Shown: positions 1-10,820, counted from the stretch's first letter. The stretch is DNA of 64,000 nucleotides from Labia minor (GCA_963082975.1 OY720348.1:75913719-75977718), one strand, 5' to 3'. Numbers and translations: made by a program. Notes: generated by a model not told the origin, from the sequence alone.

Positions 1-110
1 AATACTAAAAATAATATTCTTTTATTTTATTTGAATTTATTTTATTTATATTATTTTAATATTATTTTTCAAAGAATTGGCCGAGTCGCTTATCGCTTTT
101 CAATGAAATA
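1..110. repeat. Fragment of HelA-variant insert
   Basis: This stretch matches the segment near 20760-20845 and 53130-53205: a run of TTTTATTT-type sequence followed by GAGTCGCTTATCG. Those two places belong to a HelA variant with a long unrelated insert. Here only the far part of the insert lies inside the window, so the copy may continue to the left. Confidence 0.5.
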
Positions 111-491
111 ATTAATATAAACAATGCAATTACTCTGGCTGTGCCTGTTTGCCTCCTGTATTTATAAAATATATAATATCTTTTATTTTTATTATTTATT
201 AATAATTAAATTGATAAAGAAAATAATTCAAGGCATTTTTTTCATTAGAAAAAGTTATTCTAGATATTTATATATAATATATAATATATAAATATAAAAA
301 TATTTTCTTTTATAATTCGATGAGAAACAATTTTTTTTATTTTATAATATATTATTGTGTTATTTATTTTATATTATGATATTTTATAGACTAAGTTTTT
401 AATTTTATATATATTAAATTTAATTAATTATTAATGGCAAAGAGTAATGACAGCTTCAGAACCTCTCCGTATATATATATATATATATATA
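111..491. other. AT-rich, nothing recognised
   Basis: Very AT-rich sequence ending in a TA tract that abuts the HelC copy. No coding signal or repeat match seen. Confidence 0.5.
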
Positions 492-1003
492 TCTTATATT
501 ATTATACTAGTAAAAATTGTATATATATATAGATTTGTATATTTTTGAGATACTAAACCCCTCTAAGGATTTTTTTGAAATTCAATCGATCTGTATCGGT
601 TTCATCTTTGATAGTTAATTTAAAATAGGAATTTTAATAATAAAAATATAGCGCAGGGCATTGCCGAACAGCGCTTCCTTTAATACAAAATATTATAAAT
701 AAAATAAAATTTGAAAAATATTTATTTTAATAAATATTTTGTAATCAAATTACAAAATATATATTATGTTATATCCACAGGACATACTTTTCTGTCTTTC
801 GGTGCATTAATGCGTACCTTTAAGGCCTGTATGTTTTATGACTATTTTTATTTAAATTTATGTGTTTTAAAATTATTGAAATTGTGTTTCCTATATTTTG
901 TCGTTTATTTATTTAAATAATAACCTTAATCTTAAATATTCATAGTTCATAAGGAATAATCTTTTTAAAGTACCGAGCCGCGGTTCGGTGAACCAGGTAC
1001 TAA
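492..1003 (+). mobile_element. HelC copy 1, Helitron-like non-autonomous element
   Basis: The best-preserved HelC ends. It starts TC directly after an A, with the motif CTTATATTATTATACTAG shared by other copies. It ends with the GC-rich hairpin ACCGAGCCGCGGTTCGGT, ten bases, then CTAA followed by T. TC start, a 3' hairpin about 10 bases before CTRR, and insertion between A and T are the defining marks of classical Helitrons. No coding capacity. The middle contains a block (about 770-840) repeated at 3625-3665, 20100-20190 and 58304-58386. Confidence 0.72.
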
Positions 1004-1609
1004 TATTTATACAATACAAAAATATCAATCTTTAATTTATATATATATATATATATATATATAGTATAAAGATGAAGAAGTTGGATGGTTGTAAATAGGG
1101 CGTATTTATTCCAAAATGTAAATATAATGAAAAACAACAAGCAAAGTTTTAAAATAACATCCAACCTGGCATGTAAGATTTCAATAGACTCCAAAGGGCG
1201 TCATACATATTGTTTTTTTTTTTTAATATGAGCTTCTTTTGACAGCAAACATTTTGTTAGCACCTTCAAATATTACATCAATGAAGATCAGAATTTTATT
1301 GGCTTGAATATTAAGTTTTTTTCTCTATTTTTACAAAAATGTGAGTAGATAAATTAGAGGTTTTTATTTGCCATTCGTGGCCCGTTAATATTGCAACGCG
1401 AATGTCGATAAAGAGGCATCGACAGGAAAAGGAAATGGTCATTGAAATTTAAGGCGTCCTATTATATAAAGGAATAGAAACGAAACGAATGCATGTCGGG
1501 AAAGGACATTCAGATATTAGGACCGGTTCATTTCCAAACTCATCCTTGTACACAATAAACCGCCTAATGGTCAGATGTATTTTTATGACCCAAATTTCAA
1601 AGGGTAGTA
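1004..1609. other. Unassigned; TA tract at 1040-1064
   Basis: AT-rich at first, then a slightly GC-richer stretch (1370-1600) with short open frames on both strands that run into the neighbouring MITE. No family recognised. Confidence 0.4.
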
Positions 1610-1970
1610 GGGTAAAGCATACAGTCGTTGGCCCCCTTAAGCAACTCCAAGTAGTCTTTAATGCATATCTGGGCAAATTGCGGAACAATCGGTGTCCAAT
1701 TAGGTTTGCAGAACATACATACTATCAGCATTTGGATGAATAAAATAAGAAATCATTTTCTCAGGACATTTTCAATAAGCACCTTTTAAAAAAATCCTAA
1801 AAATACAGTTATTGGTCTAGGTATTCTATAGTGATTACACCACCATACAACAAACGATTACATAAGCCTAGTTAATAACGCAATTTTTAAAATAAAAATC
1901 CCTTATTATTTGTGTTTTAGTGATAGGGGGCCAATGACTTCCTCGGGGCCAACGACTGTATTCTTTACCC
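1610..1970 (+). mobile_element. TA-flanked MITE (Tc1/mariner-pogo type), copy 1
   Basis: 361 bp bounded by TA on both sides, with long terminal inverted repeats beginning GGGTAAAGCATACAGTCG and continuing into TTGGCCCC. The left end reads in, the right end is its reverse complement with few mismatches. A second copy in the opposite orientation lies at 3666-4029. TA duplication and this TIR type fit the Tc1/mariner superfamily; there is no transposase. Short open frames crossing it are not genes. Confidence 0.85.
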
Positions 1971-2232
1971 TATAGTTTTAAGGTTAAACACTTTAAATTA
2001 ATATTATATGTAAAATTTTAAAACAATTCAAAAAAGTCGAATAAGCTTTATTACATCGAAGATGATTTTTTGTATATTTTATAGGACACAAAACTAAATA
2101 TTTTAATTTAAAAATGTAATTTATTTCAATAAAATTTAATTCATATTTTTTTTTTTTAAATAAAAAATTGTATATTTTTTAATTTTTAAATTTGAAATGG
2201 ATTATTATCTTCTATTAATAATATAATATTAA
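1971..2232. other. AT-rich spacer
   Basis: No repeat or coding signal recognised between two MITEs. Confidence 0.5.
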
Positions 2233-2447
2233 GGTGACCAATCGTCCTCCATTTACAAGCTCTGTCCTTCTATTATAAGTGTCCTCCTAACTATCCTTCT
2301 TTTTGATATCTGTCCGGTTTTTTAAATATTTAGGACATTTCGTACTTTTTTCAAAATTTTTTTCAATTTGCTTCTAAAAATAAAAGATCAAACGTTTTCG
2401 GGACTAAGCTTTTGAACATTTCCGAATTTTTTCCAAATTTGGTCACC
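2233..2447. mobile_element. TTAA-flanked MITE (piggyBac/Kolobok type)
   Basis: 215 bp flanked by TTAA on each side, with short inverted termini GGTGACCAA at the left and TTGGTCACC at the right. TTAA target duplications are typical of piggyBac and Kolobok elements. It is non-coding. Which of these superfamilies mobilised it cannot be told from the termini alone. Confidence 0.7.
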
Positions 2448-3329
2448 TTAATAATATTACAAGGCTGGGTTCAATGGACTTAATGCGAGGTTCATGATAT
2501 TAGAAAAGAAGGGTAGGTATATATTAATAAAAAAAATTATAACATTTGTAGATCAGAAAAATAGAAAATAATATTACACAAATTTAAAATTGATGTTTTA
2601 ATGTTGGTCACAATTTTTTCTATTATAAAAGGAAAGAAAATGAAAACTTGGACTAAATAAATTACTAATGACGACACTCGTCAATGAATTATTGAAATTA
2701 GAGAAGCCGTAATTTCAAATAACTAACCAAATATTTAATGAACAAGAAAATAGATAGGACAAAGAAATATAGTTATAAATGGAAAAATAAAAAAAGAAAA
2801 ATACTTAAAAAGTCTCATTAGGAAATATTTTTCATAAGAAATTAATTGGATTAGGTGACACATTTAGGGGAAAGTTGAGTTATATACATCAGAGAGACAA
2901 AAGATAGGTTAATAAAATATATATATTATCATAATATATAATGATTGGAATATTTTAAATCGGTTTTTCTTCTAATTTCAATATAATTAGTAGATTATAA
3001 AAAGAATAATAAAATTTAAAAAAAAAAAATGAATTTATAAAAATGAGTACTTTAACTTACAAGTTACCCCAGTTCGTCGATGATGTGAATAAATCAATAA
3101 AAGAAGATTAACTTACCTAAAAAAAAGACAAAGAAATAGTAAGATTAATCATTCATAAAAGAGATTTAAGAATTAATCGAAGATAAGGGATGAAAAAAAA
3201 CTCAATAGGAACATAAAATTGATACAAAATTAAAATTATTAATATTATGAAAGTTAGTATTATTATTAGTGTTATTTTAATAAAATAGAATTTGACATAT
3301 AATAATATATATGAATAATATTATATATA
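2448..3329. other. Nothing recognised
   Basis: AT-rich sequence without long open frames, TIR pairs or matches elsewhere in the window. Confidence 0.5.
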
Positions 3330-4301
3330 TCTTATCTTATTATACTAGTAAAAATTATATATATATATATATATATATATTGGTATTTTGGAAATATTAA
3401 ACGGCTAGGTTTTTTTTTTTTTTTTGAAATTCACACCATAGATATTTTTTATAAAGAAAAATCGATCTGTATTGTTTTCAGCCTTGGGAAAAATCTTTAT
3501 TAGTTTTTTCTTAATTTAAAATAGGAAAATTATATAACGTCAACAACTACGCTAGACAGCGTTGTCTTAAATACAAAATATTATTAATATAAATCAAATA
3601 TCAAATTAGGAAATATATATTATGTTATATCCACAGGCCATACTTTTCTGTCTTTCAGTGCATTAGAGTAAAGTATACAGTCGTTGGCCCCGATGCAGTC
3701 ATTGGCCCCCTATCACTAAAATACAAATAATAAGAGATTTTTATTTTAAAAATTGCGCTATTAACTAGGCTTATGTAATATTTTGTTGTATGGTTGTATA
3801 ATCACTATAGAATACTTAGGGCATTAACTATAACAGGGGGCCAATAACTGTATTTTTTAGAATTTTTTTGTTTAAAAAAGTGCTTATAGAGAATGTCATA
3901 AGAAAATGATTTTTTTTATTCATCAAAATGCAAACCTAATTTGACACAGATTGTTCCTCAATTTGCCCAGATATGCATTAAAGACTGCTAGGAATTGCTT
4001 AAGGGGGCCAACGACTGTATGCTTTACCCTAATACGTACTTTTAAGGGCTGTATCTTTTATGACTATACTTTTTTAATTTATGTTCTTTTAAATTATTTG
4101 AAATTGTTTCCTATATTTTCTCGTTTATTTATTTAAATAATAACCCTTATCTTAAATATTCATAGTTCATAAGGGAAATTTTTTTTTAAGTACCGAGCCG
4201 CGGCTCAGTGAACCAGGTATTAATATTACCAGCCATACCCGATAATAAGGAATAATTTATTTGAATGACCGAGCGGCGGCTCGGTGTGAACCAGATACTA
4301 T
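3330..4301 (+). mobile_element. HelC copy 2 with two tandem 3' hairpins, interrupted by a MITE
   Basis: It starts TCTTATCTTATTATACTAG after an A, like copy 1, and ends in two hairpins: ACCGAGCCGCGGCTCAGT near 4192-4209 and ACCGAGCGGCGGCTCGGT near 4268-4285, each followed by a GAACCAG-type tail. The stretch between the hairpins matches the reverse complement of 58430-58480 and 59950-60000. A TA-flanked MITE (3666-4029) sits inside; removing it restores continuity with copy 1. Confidence 0.75.
3666..4029 (-). mobile_element. TA-flanked MITE, copy 2, nested in HelC
   Basis: 364 bp with the same long TIR as 1610-1970 but in the opposite orientation. TA occurs at 3664-3665 and 4030-4031; the interrupted HelC sequence reads GCAT-TA-ATACG, as in uninterrupted copies. 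This is a clean empty-site comparison and proves that the MITE inserted after HelC. Confidence 0.88.
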
Positions 4302-4683
4302 ATATTATAATAAGTATATATTTGAATCAAGACGAGTGCTATTAAAGAGACATCTTTTCTCCATATTATGGATTAAACCCTTATTTAAATAATTAATTCT
4401 AATAATATTTTTGCGCGTACCAAATGAAGTAAGAGGGGGGTTAGGGGAGGGGTGAAAGGAAAAGATGGGAGTAGGATCAGGTAGTATCTTTACACTTCAC
4501 TAATAAAAAAAACGAATAATTTATCATTGAAGTGAATCAATCCCAGGGATGAAAAGGAGAAGGAAAAAAAGAATAAAAAAAGCATTCGCAATGCCTTTCA
4601 ATGGGAAATGAACTCATCATAACACCGAAAGAATGCTTGTATTCATACAAAAGCAAGATTGATTTTTGGGTTCTTCTTGTCAG
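4302..4683. other. Unique-looking flank of a candidate exon
   Basis: Contains a G-rich stretch near 4432-4475 and no recognised repeat. It ends in a pyrimidine-rich run and CAG that could be a splice acceptor. Confidence 0.4.
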
Positions 4684-4797
4684 GTGAGCATATTCAATAA
4701 ATTGGTTGGGTCTGAGGGGACATTGACAGATGACGGCCCAATTAATCCATACGGATCAGGCGTAATTGGCGAAGGAATGATTTTCAGAGTTAGGAAG
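4684..4797 (+). CDS. Candidate internal coding exon, product unknown
   Basis: An open 114-nt stretch, exactly 38 codons, lies between a plausible acceptor (T-rich tract ending TTCTTCTTGTCAG) and a plausible donor (AAG followed by GTAACG). The translation contains GSEGTLTDDGPINPYGSG and GEGMIFRVRK: mixed composition, Gly- and Asp-rich, unlike the Phe/Ile/Lys/Asn-rich translations of AT-rich noncoding DNA here. Its length is divisible by three, so it would be a symmetric exon. I do not recognise the family. No partner exon is identified with confidence. It could also be a retained fragment of a transposon gene. Confidence 0.4.
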
Positions 4798-5599
4798 GTA
4801 ACGGCTGTTGGATTTCAACTGATTATACCGACTTAGTAAAAAAATACTTTTTTCCAAGAAGATTATATAAATAAATCATCCTTTAATAATTGATTGAATT
4901 TAATAAAATCTTTCAAAAGAATATATATATAAAGAATTGTGAAAGGACAAAAAAAATGTATATACCTACTAGAAATAAAACATAAAATCAAAAAATATAT
5001 TTAATGAAGATAAAGTCGAAAGCACAACTGAATTGGGCTTTATTTGGGCGAAATTAAACCACCCGCTAATAAATTATTCAAAATTTTGAAAAACACTAGA
5101 ATAAAAACTTGGAGTCTGTAATCGACGGGTCACCTGGCGACGATTCAATTATCCCTTAAATATTGGAGAAGAATTGGAATCCAAACAGTCAACTGATAAT
5201 AATTGATTCCTAATTATTAGAAAATATTAAAAGTTTAAGCAAATCTATAGAAAAGAAGCCGTGAATTTTCCACTCTTTCAAGAATTATAAAATAGTGGAA
5301 GCAATCATTTTCAGCCATTCTAGTTATTTTTAATTTATTTGCATATTATATCGATTTCTAAATTCTAGTATTTGGTGAGATTTTAATGATTCTTATACTA
5401 ATATATACATTCTTTTAATAATAAAGGCCTCTAATAGAGGTATTAGGATGGTAAGAATATAGCACTTGTACCTATATAGATTCCAATTCACAAGTAATAT
5501 ACTTTGTAGGTTTATTTATTATTGTTTTTTGTATGAGCCCAATATTATTGTATATTATTAAATTATATATGGAAATTATATATATTATTATATAGAGGC
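4798..5599. other. AT-rich, nothing recognised
   Basis: Would be intron or intergenic sequence if the upstream exon is real. No repeats or coding signal found. Confidence 0.4.
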
Positions 5600-5668
5600 C
5601 GCTAGCCGAGAGTGTAGCGTAGCAATTTTCTACACACAAGAAGTCGGCGTTCGATTCCAACTAAAAAC
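5600..5668 (+). repeat. tRNA-like (B-box) sequence, not a functional tRNA
   Basis: It carries a D-arm-like AGCCGAGAGTGTAGCG and a B-box-like GCGTTCGATTCC at roughly tRNA spacing. The T stem (TCGGC against TCCAA) does not pair and I see no acceptor stem. A degenerate tRNA or a SINE head is the likeliest reading. Similar orphan B-boxes occur near 35535-35590 and 60503-60570. Confidence 0.3.
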
Positions 5669-6644
5669 AAATTTTTTCTAATAAAATTCAATTTAACATC
5701 AGCTGCCTCCGGCTCCAGGAACCGTCATGTTTTCCTATCAAGTGAAAATAATAATAAAAAAATTCACGTAAAATTAACATCACAATTCCGCCGTGGTATT
5801 TGTTACCATTTTCCATTCTCGAAATTAGTATTCATTATTATCCTTTCTAATGAATGAAGTATATTTTTGAGAAAATTATATAATCCTAATAATTGATGTG
5901 CCCATAAATCATTTATCATTTCTAATTAAAAAAAAATTAGTGCCATTTGAAATTATATTATCGAATATTAGGTTGTAATTCAAAAATGACTGAGGGGTAA
6001 AATTAAGGTTAGCTTTCAGTTAATTTCCATTATATATATATATATAGTATGAAATATAAAATAAATAAAGAGTTAAAAAATAAGGGGGATGGACGAATTA
6101 TGAAATTAAAATTTATGATTTAGTCATTTTTAATTCGTAAATGTAGTAACTATATATGGAAGGGATAAAAAATAAAGATATTTTTTTATGAAGAGAGGGG
6201 AGTTGCTGGATGAAACAAATTTAGATAATTGAATTAACTTCTTTGAAATAATGGAGTGATTTTGTTTTTGTTTTTTCGATGCAAATAATTAGGTTTAGAA
6301 TTAATAAGTAATAAGATGATAGAATAATTAGTAAAAGAAGTTATTTATTCATTTTAACGTATTGTGAAATTTATTGTAAAGTAGCTAAGTGCAAAGGTGT
6401 GAAGGGAATGCCAATGAAAAAAAGTGAATAGTAGTTCAAGTATACTTTGGGGATTAAATAGATCTCCATGTATATAAAATGGAAATGCAGGATGCCAATC
6501 AACTGCTCGATGGTAAATGGCATCGCTGACGGGAATTCACTTGCTTCTCACAACGGAACCACTTGAATCGTTGACTAGCAGACCAATGATAGCCCACTAA
6601 CGGAAGGCAACACTTGAAAATGAACTCTCAAGTTGAAAAGGGAG
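5669..6644. other. No repeat recognised; becomes GC-richer after 6480
   Basis: Mostly AT-rich; the last 160 bases are GC-richer and lead into the small ORF at 6645. Confidence 0.4.
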
Positions 6645-6794
6645 ATGAGAAAGATACTTATTTCCTTTGCTTTGCTTTGCATAGAATTCGGAATTTGTTC
6701 TACTGATAATGGACAAAGGTCGACGAAGACAGCCAGTAACTTTTGGCCAAACGAGGCGCCTCGCCCTTTCATAGGGTGCATCGGATTAATGTGA
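6645..6794 (+). CDS. Small ORF, possible secreted peptide (49 aa)
   Basis: A complete 50-codon frame whose first ATG follows an in-frame TGA four codons upstream. The N-terminus MRKILISFALLCIEFGICS has a basic start, a hydrophobic core and a small-residue end, as in a signal peptide; the remainder is hydrophilic with Pro, Asn, Arg and one further Cys. The protein ends FIGCIGLM, which only loosely recalls tachykinin-type C-termini and lacks an amidation Gly. The surrounding DNA is GC-richer than the window average and not repeated. It could be a short gene, the first exon of a longer one, or chance; the opposite strand also has an open frame here. Confidence 0.35.
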   Translation: MRKILISFALLCIEFGICSTDNGQRSTKTASNFWPNEAPRPFIGCIGLM

Positions 6795-6966
6795 AATTCA
6801 ATTCAATTCAATCGGTAAATAACATCAGCTGATCATATTCCAGAAAAACACAGAACGGATTTTAATATTTCGTAGGGTTTTGGAAAAATTTAAAGTAGAA
6901 CAACGCTAGAAAAATTACAAAATAATTTGTTATAGGAATCCAAAGAAACCCCACCAAAAAAAACAA

Positions 6967-7233
6967 ACCTCTGACTTTTGTACGTCCTACGTAAGGACAA
7001 CGCCTATCAAGCCGGTTATATCAATGAGGTGTTCTATGATCAGTAGAACGGGTCCTCTCCACCTTTACCTTGATTTTCTTGAACCGAGGCACTATCAAGT
7101 AGATTTTCCCCAATGTTGTTCCCGGAGGCTGGGTTGACTCCGTCCCATAGACCACAGGTTGGGAAATTCCCTTGCCAGGCCCGGGACCATGTGAATGTGA
7201 AGCAGGTTCGCTACCCACACACCCAATGGCGCC
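6967..7233 (-). mobile_element. tRNA-derived SINE, copy 1
   Basis: One of four copies of a ~265-bp repeat (others at 13228, 24704, 40034). On its own strand it begins GGCGCC, then TGTGTGGGTAGCGAACCTGC (an A-box-like region) and, near the canonical spacing, a B-box; this copy has lost part of the B-box region. The body ends GTCAGAGG followed by a T-rich tail, seen here on the plus strand as A-rich sequence at the left. It has no coding capacity. Confidence 0.75.
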
Positions 7234-8228
7234 TTCGAGACCCCACCATACAAACCATAAAAATGTATTCAATCCAATTGGAAAGCAAAAAAATTCAACT
7301 ACATTTCCTCCACTATTTCATCTCTATCTATTTCCAATTCATTTCTAATTCTTTTATAAATAAATAAAAATATTATAATTTTTGAATTTAATATCAGGTA
7401 ACTAAACCTAGACTATCCTAAATTTTCGCTCTGGCATTTATAATATCTGCTTTTTTTGAAATGTTTGATTCTTTCGATAAATAATTACTTTTTATCAATT
7501 TTTATACTATTTTAACTTAAATAAATAAAATTTTTAAAATATTATTTAAATTGGACAAGTTAGAGGAATATGGATATTCTAACCGAGGGCTTATGAATTC
7601 ATAAACGCCAAAGAAATATATTTATTTATTAATTTATTAAATGAAAAGGTTTAATTTCTCGATCTATATAAATTAGCTATATATAATTTACGTATATATC
7701 CATAACAATTGAATAACTGTAAAAGTATTTTTTTTTTCGTTTTGTATTAGTGTTTTTTTTTACTTTTCATTCATTACATTCTATATATCGTAATATATAG
7801 ATAACATGCCAAATTACTTGGTAGACGATTTATTGCTAAAATTGTCTACCTATAGTAATAGTATTGTTAAAATTAGTTAATCGGATTATATTGTCGTATG
7901 GGGAGCCATTTTGAAAAAAAAAATATAACAAAAAACAACTTTATTTTAGTTGTCGATAATTAAACTCAACCTTTATTTAAACCAATTTTCGTTCGGAAAT
8001 ATATTTCAACTTATCCCCTGAAGACTTTAAAATGACAAAATAAATTTTCCAAACGTGAGAACAATGAAAATAATTTACCGCCATTCATTAAAGTCTTTAA
8101 CAAAATTCCGTAATTATTTTAGTAATGTTTTAAATAGTAGCGGTGAAAATCCTTTTGTTTTGAATTTTTCTTTTTGTCCCCCATCACTCATTTTCATTCT
8201 CTCTTTCCCCCCTCCCTTCCCTCTCTAG
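7234..8228. other. AT-rich, nothing recognised; pyrimidine tract at 8160-8226
   Basis: No repeats seen. The final ~65 bases are strongly C/T-rich and end in TAG, resembling a splice acceptor. Confidence 0.4.
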
Positions 8229-8339
8229 CACAGTGCTCGATCAAATTATTTAATTAGCTTTCGCGTCGTTACACCGATGTCAAACATTTTGCACAGTACG
8301 ATGGGAGTGGGGCAATTTATCAGAAAATTAATTATCTAA
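8229..8339 (+). CDS. Candidate terminal exon, product unknown
   Basis: A long pyrimidine tract with CCTCCCTTCCCTCTCTAG directly precedes an open frame of 36 codons ending in TAA. The translation contains HSARSNYLISFRVVTPM and STMGVGQF, a mixed composition. The acceptor is the strongest pyrimidine tract in the window. No upstream partner exon can be assigned and I do not recognise the sequence, so this remains tentative; regulatory CT-rich DNA followed by chance openness is the alternative. Confidence 0.25.
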   Translation, partial: HSARSNYLISFRVVTPMSNILHSTMGVGQFIRKLII

Positions 8340-9172
8340 GGGTGATCAGGAGACAATGCAAACTTATGGAGAGTAGTCTTTTGTTGGGAACTTCGATCTC
8401 CAATTTACGCTCCTATAAATGTAAAATCAATGTCTATTCTCTTTAAGTGAATTCGTTAATTTAATATAATTATTAATTATAGTGTTAAGAGCTCGTAGGA
8501 TGAGTGAAGGAGAAGTTATTCAGGACTATTTTGTTGGTTTAGGAATTAGAAGGATTTTAGGTAAATAAGTAAGTATATGTACAACAATAGTGAGGCCTTC
8601 AGCGAGGTTTGGCGTTTTAGATTTCTAATAAATCATGAAATCCAGAGTAGTACATGTGCTGAAATCTAGCGATAAAAACGAGAAAGTTGCTTAGGCTACT
8701 ACGGCATTTTAAAATATAAGTTACGAGGATAATATTAAGACATAAAAGCAAAAAAGCGAAAAAAGTGGGTTAGGCCGTTCTGGCACTGAAGACCTCATAT
8801 GTGAACCGAGGGGAGGAAAAGAGAAAGAAGAGGGAGTAGGAAATCTTAAACTCTCCTTGGGAGATATTAATACATTTTCTTTGTTCGAAATAAATATAAA
8901 ACGTTAAGATATTAATTGGATAAATGAACAAGAAAAAGAGATAAACAGTAAGAAACATTTAATAAAATTAATAAAAATTAAAAATCAAAAAAAGTAAAGA
9001 AAAGTTGGGGAGAAATTAATCGGAATCACATCGATCTTGAAAAAGGACACTTCCAAGAGCCAATAGCGATGTCAAAAGTAAAAGAGAATGAAATTTTATT
9101 TAAAAGCAACCCCACCTCCCCGCCATACCCTTCAATCTTTTTCTTTCATAAATGGATTTTCTCATTTTCTCC
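8340..9172. other. Nothing recognised
   Basis: AT-rich, with no repeat match or convincing coding signal. Confidence 0.4.
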
Positions 9173-9235
9173 AAAACGTATAAAAACATCAAAATCTCAA
9201 CATCGAAAATTGTCTTGATCGCAAGATAGTAAAAA
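9173..9235 (-). mobile_element. HelA fragment (5' end)
   Basis: Matches the terminal 60 bases of HelA, from AAAACGTATAAAAACATC to GCAAGATAGTAAAAA, with the terminal hairpin partly lost. Confidence 0.7.
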
Positions 9236-9340
9236 TTAAAAATAATATACAAAACAACCATTAGTAGGATTACTTTTCATTAATCCGATTAATGTTCTTT
9301 TTTAACAATATTTTTATTTTGGCTTTTGATTTAATACTCT

Positions 9341-9811
9341 ACACGTGTGTATGTGTGTATGTAGACAAGATTACTCAAAAACGGTTTGAGCTAGAATCAT
9401 GGAATTTGGTATTAACATGGGCATTATTCAAAATTCGTAGTTTACTTTCAACTTTTGAGAAATGTAGCTCAACCGGAAGAGGGTCATTATCTTCAATGTT
9501 TTGATTTTTTTTTCCTCTAAAGTGACCGTAATAATAAAGATATATGTTTGATAATTTTTCACATGATTAAAAATTGTATAAAAATGCTATATATAGAATT
9601 TCAGCTTGATTGAATCGCTGAAAGTACTGCAATTAATTTTTTAACACTGGAAATCTCACGCGCCATGGTGCCATCATGCGCTGGTTTAATAAATATGATT
9701 TATTAATTTTAAAATTTATAATTTATAATTAATTAAATTTAATATAAATATAATATATTTGTTAATTAATCCAATTCAAATTGCAAGATAGTCGAGTGGA
9801 GACACTCCAGC
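9341..9811 (+). mobile_element. HelA copy, 5'-truncated
   Basis: Runs from the internal GT microsatellite and the block GGTTTGAGCTAGAATCATGG through to the 3' end GATAGTCGAGTGGAGACACTCCAGC followed by T (read as the inverted motif, then the TGGAG-ACA-CTCCA hairpin). The first ~130 bp of the family are missing. It directly adjoins the coding relic at 9820. Confidence 0.8.
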
Positions 9812-9819
9812 TAATTTCT

Positions 9820-10820
9820 GATAATGTTGAGGATGGTTCCAGAAAGTGTGACGATGATCTTTCCAATTTTTTCTCTGCCACATCCGGTACTATTTCGAGT
9901 GAGATTTTTGATGTCGTAACAAAGATGTTCGGTTTCCAATGACATGATTTTGTTGTCGAAGAGATCGAATCTCGATAGAGAAAAATCTTTTATGACATAA
10001 GAGAGAGGGAACCCGCTGAGGACAATTCATATAGCACGATCATTCCAAAGGAAGGTTCATATTTTGCAAACATTTACATGGATGGAATGGGTTCCGGATT
10101 GAATAAACGGGGTCCCATGTTAGTCATTTCCGCGAGATAAAGATTCACCAACGATAGGAAACAAATAAAAAGAAACTTCATTGGCGCAAAACACGTTTGT
10201 GGTCTTACGTTATGCATCACCACCAACGTATTTCCCTCATCGATGCAAAGAAATCCAACAAACAAGTGTTGACATCTCATTTCACCAATCAAATAGAAAT
10301 GTCCCAAAAGAAAGGATCTGTGAGTGGGTATCAACTGTACTGTTAGTTCAACATGTACTGGTTTTGAAGGGATTGACTAAAATGTCTGAAAATTTACACT
10401 CGAGTGATAGATTGGCTACGATCAAATATTTACTAAGAAATGGAATGAGTGAACCAATCGCAACCTTTTCATATGCATCATTGAAAGACAAAAGAAACCA
10501 ACCAATCCATTAATACAGATTCTTATTCTCTTAATCAAAGAAATTTTAATCCCCCATCAAATAATGAAAGTGTTTTAAAACATGGATTTCAAAAGCAGAG
10601 TAAAATTGAATCAATACTGAAATATATTTTGATAATAAATAACAAAATGTCTGTAAGGTCTGATAAAGGAATTTTCTTTTTGATATTCAATCGAAAGACT
10701 ATATCTAAATTTTTTGTAAGTAAAGTATTTATAATACCGATTCATTTCCGGTATTTTTTCAGAGATCTCCAAGTTTCAAGTCATACTGATTCCAAAAAAG
10801 TAATTTACCCGTTGACGTAG
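9820..10820 (+). pseudogene. Decayed intronless coding relic, family unknown
   Basis: Three consecutive plus-strand segments of good coding composition follow one another in three different frames: about 9820-10137 (two internal stops), 10181-10513 (111 codons, no stop) and about 10480-10820 (no stop for over 90 codons). Each passes to the next by a one-base shift, the pattern of a formerly continuous gene of some 330 codons with frameshifts. Short recognisable pieces are GSYFANIYMDGMGSG, ERICEWVSTVLLVQHV and SSDRLATIKYLLRNG. I recognise no family. No splice signals separate the parts, so a retrocopy, a gene carried by a mobile element, or an old viral insertion are all possible. HelA copies flank both sides. 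The opposite strand at 10074-10334 is also open, a weaker alternative. Confidence 0.5.

Noticed and set aside
1449..1743. Overlapping open frames on both strands
   Set aside because: They run across the left TIR of the MITE at 1610 and have no coding composition that distinguishes one strand.
3951..4136. 61-codon plus-strand frame
   Set aside because: It spans the junction between a MITE and HelC.
5600..5668. Functional tRNA gene
   Set aside because: T stem does not pair and no acceptor stem is present.
10074..10334. Minus-strand frame with a signal-peptide-like start (MKFLFICFLSLVNLYLA)
   Set aside because: It overlaps the plus-strand relic, which extends over 1 kb in good coding composition; kept only as an alternative.
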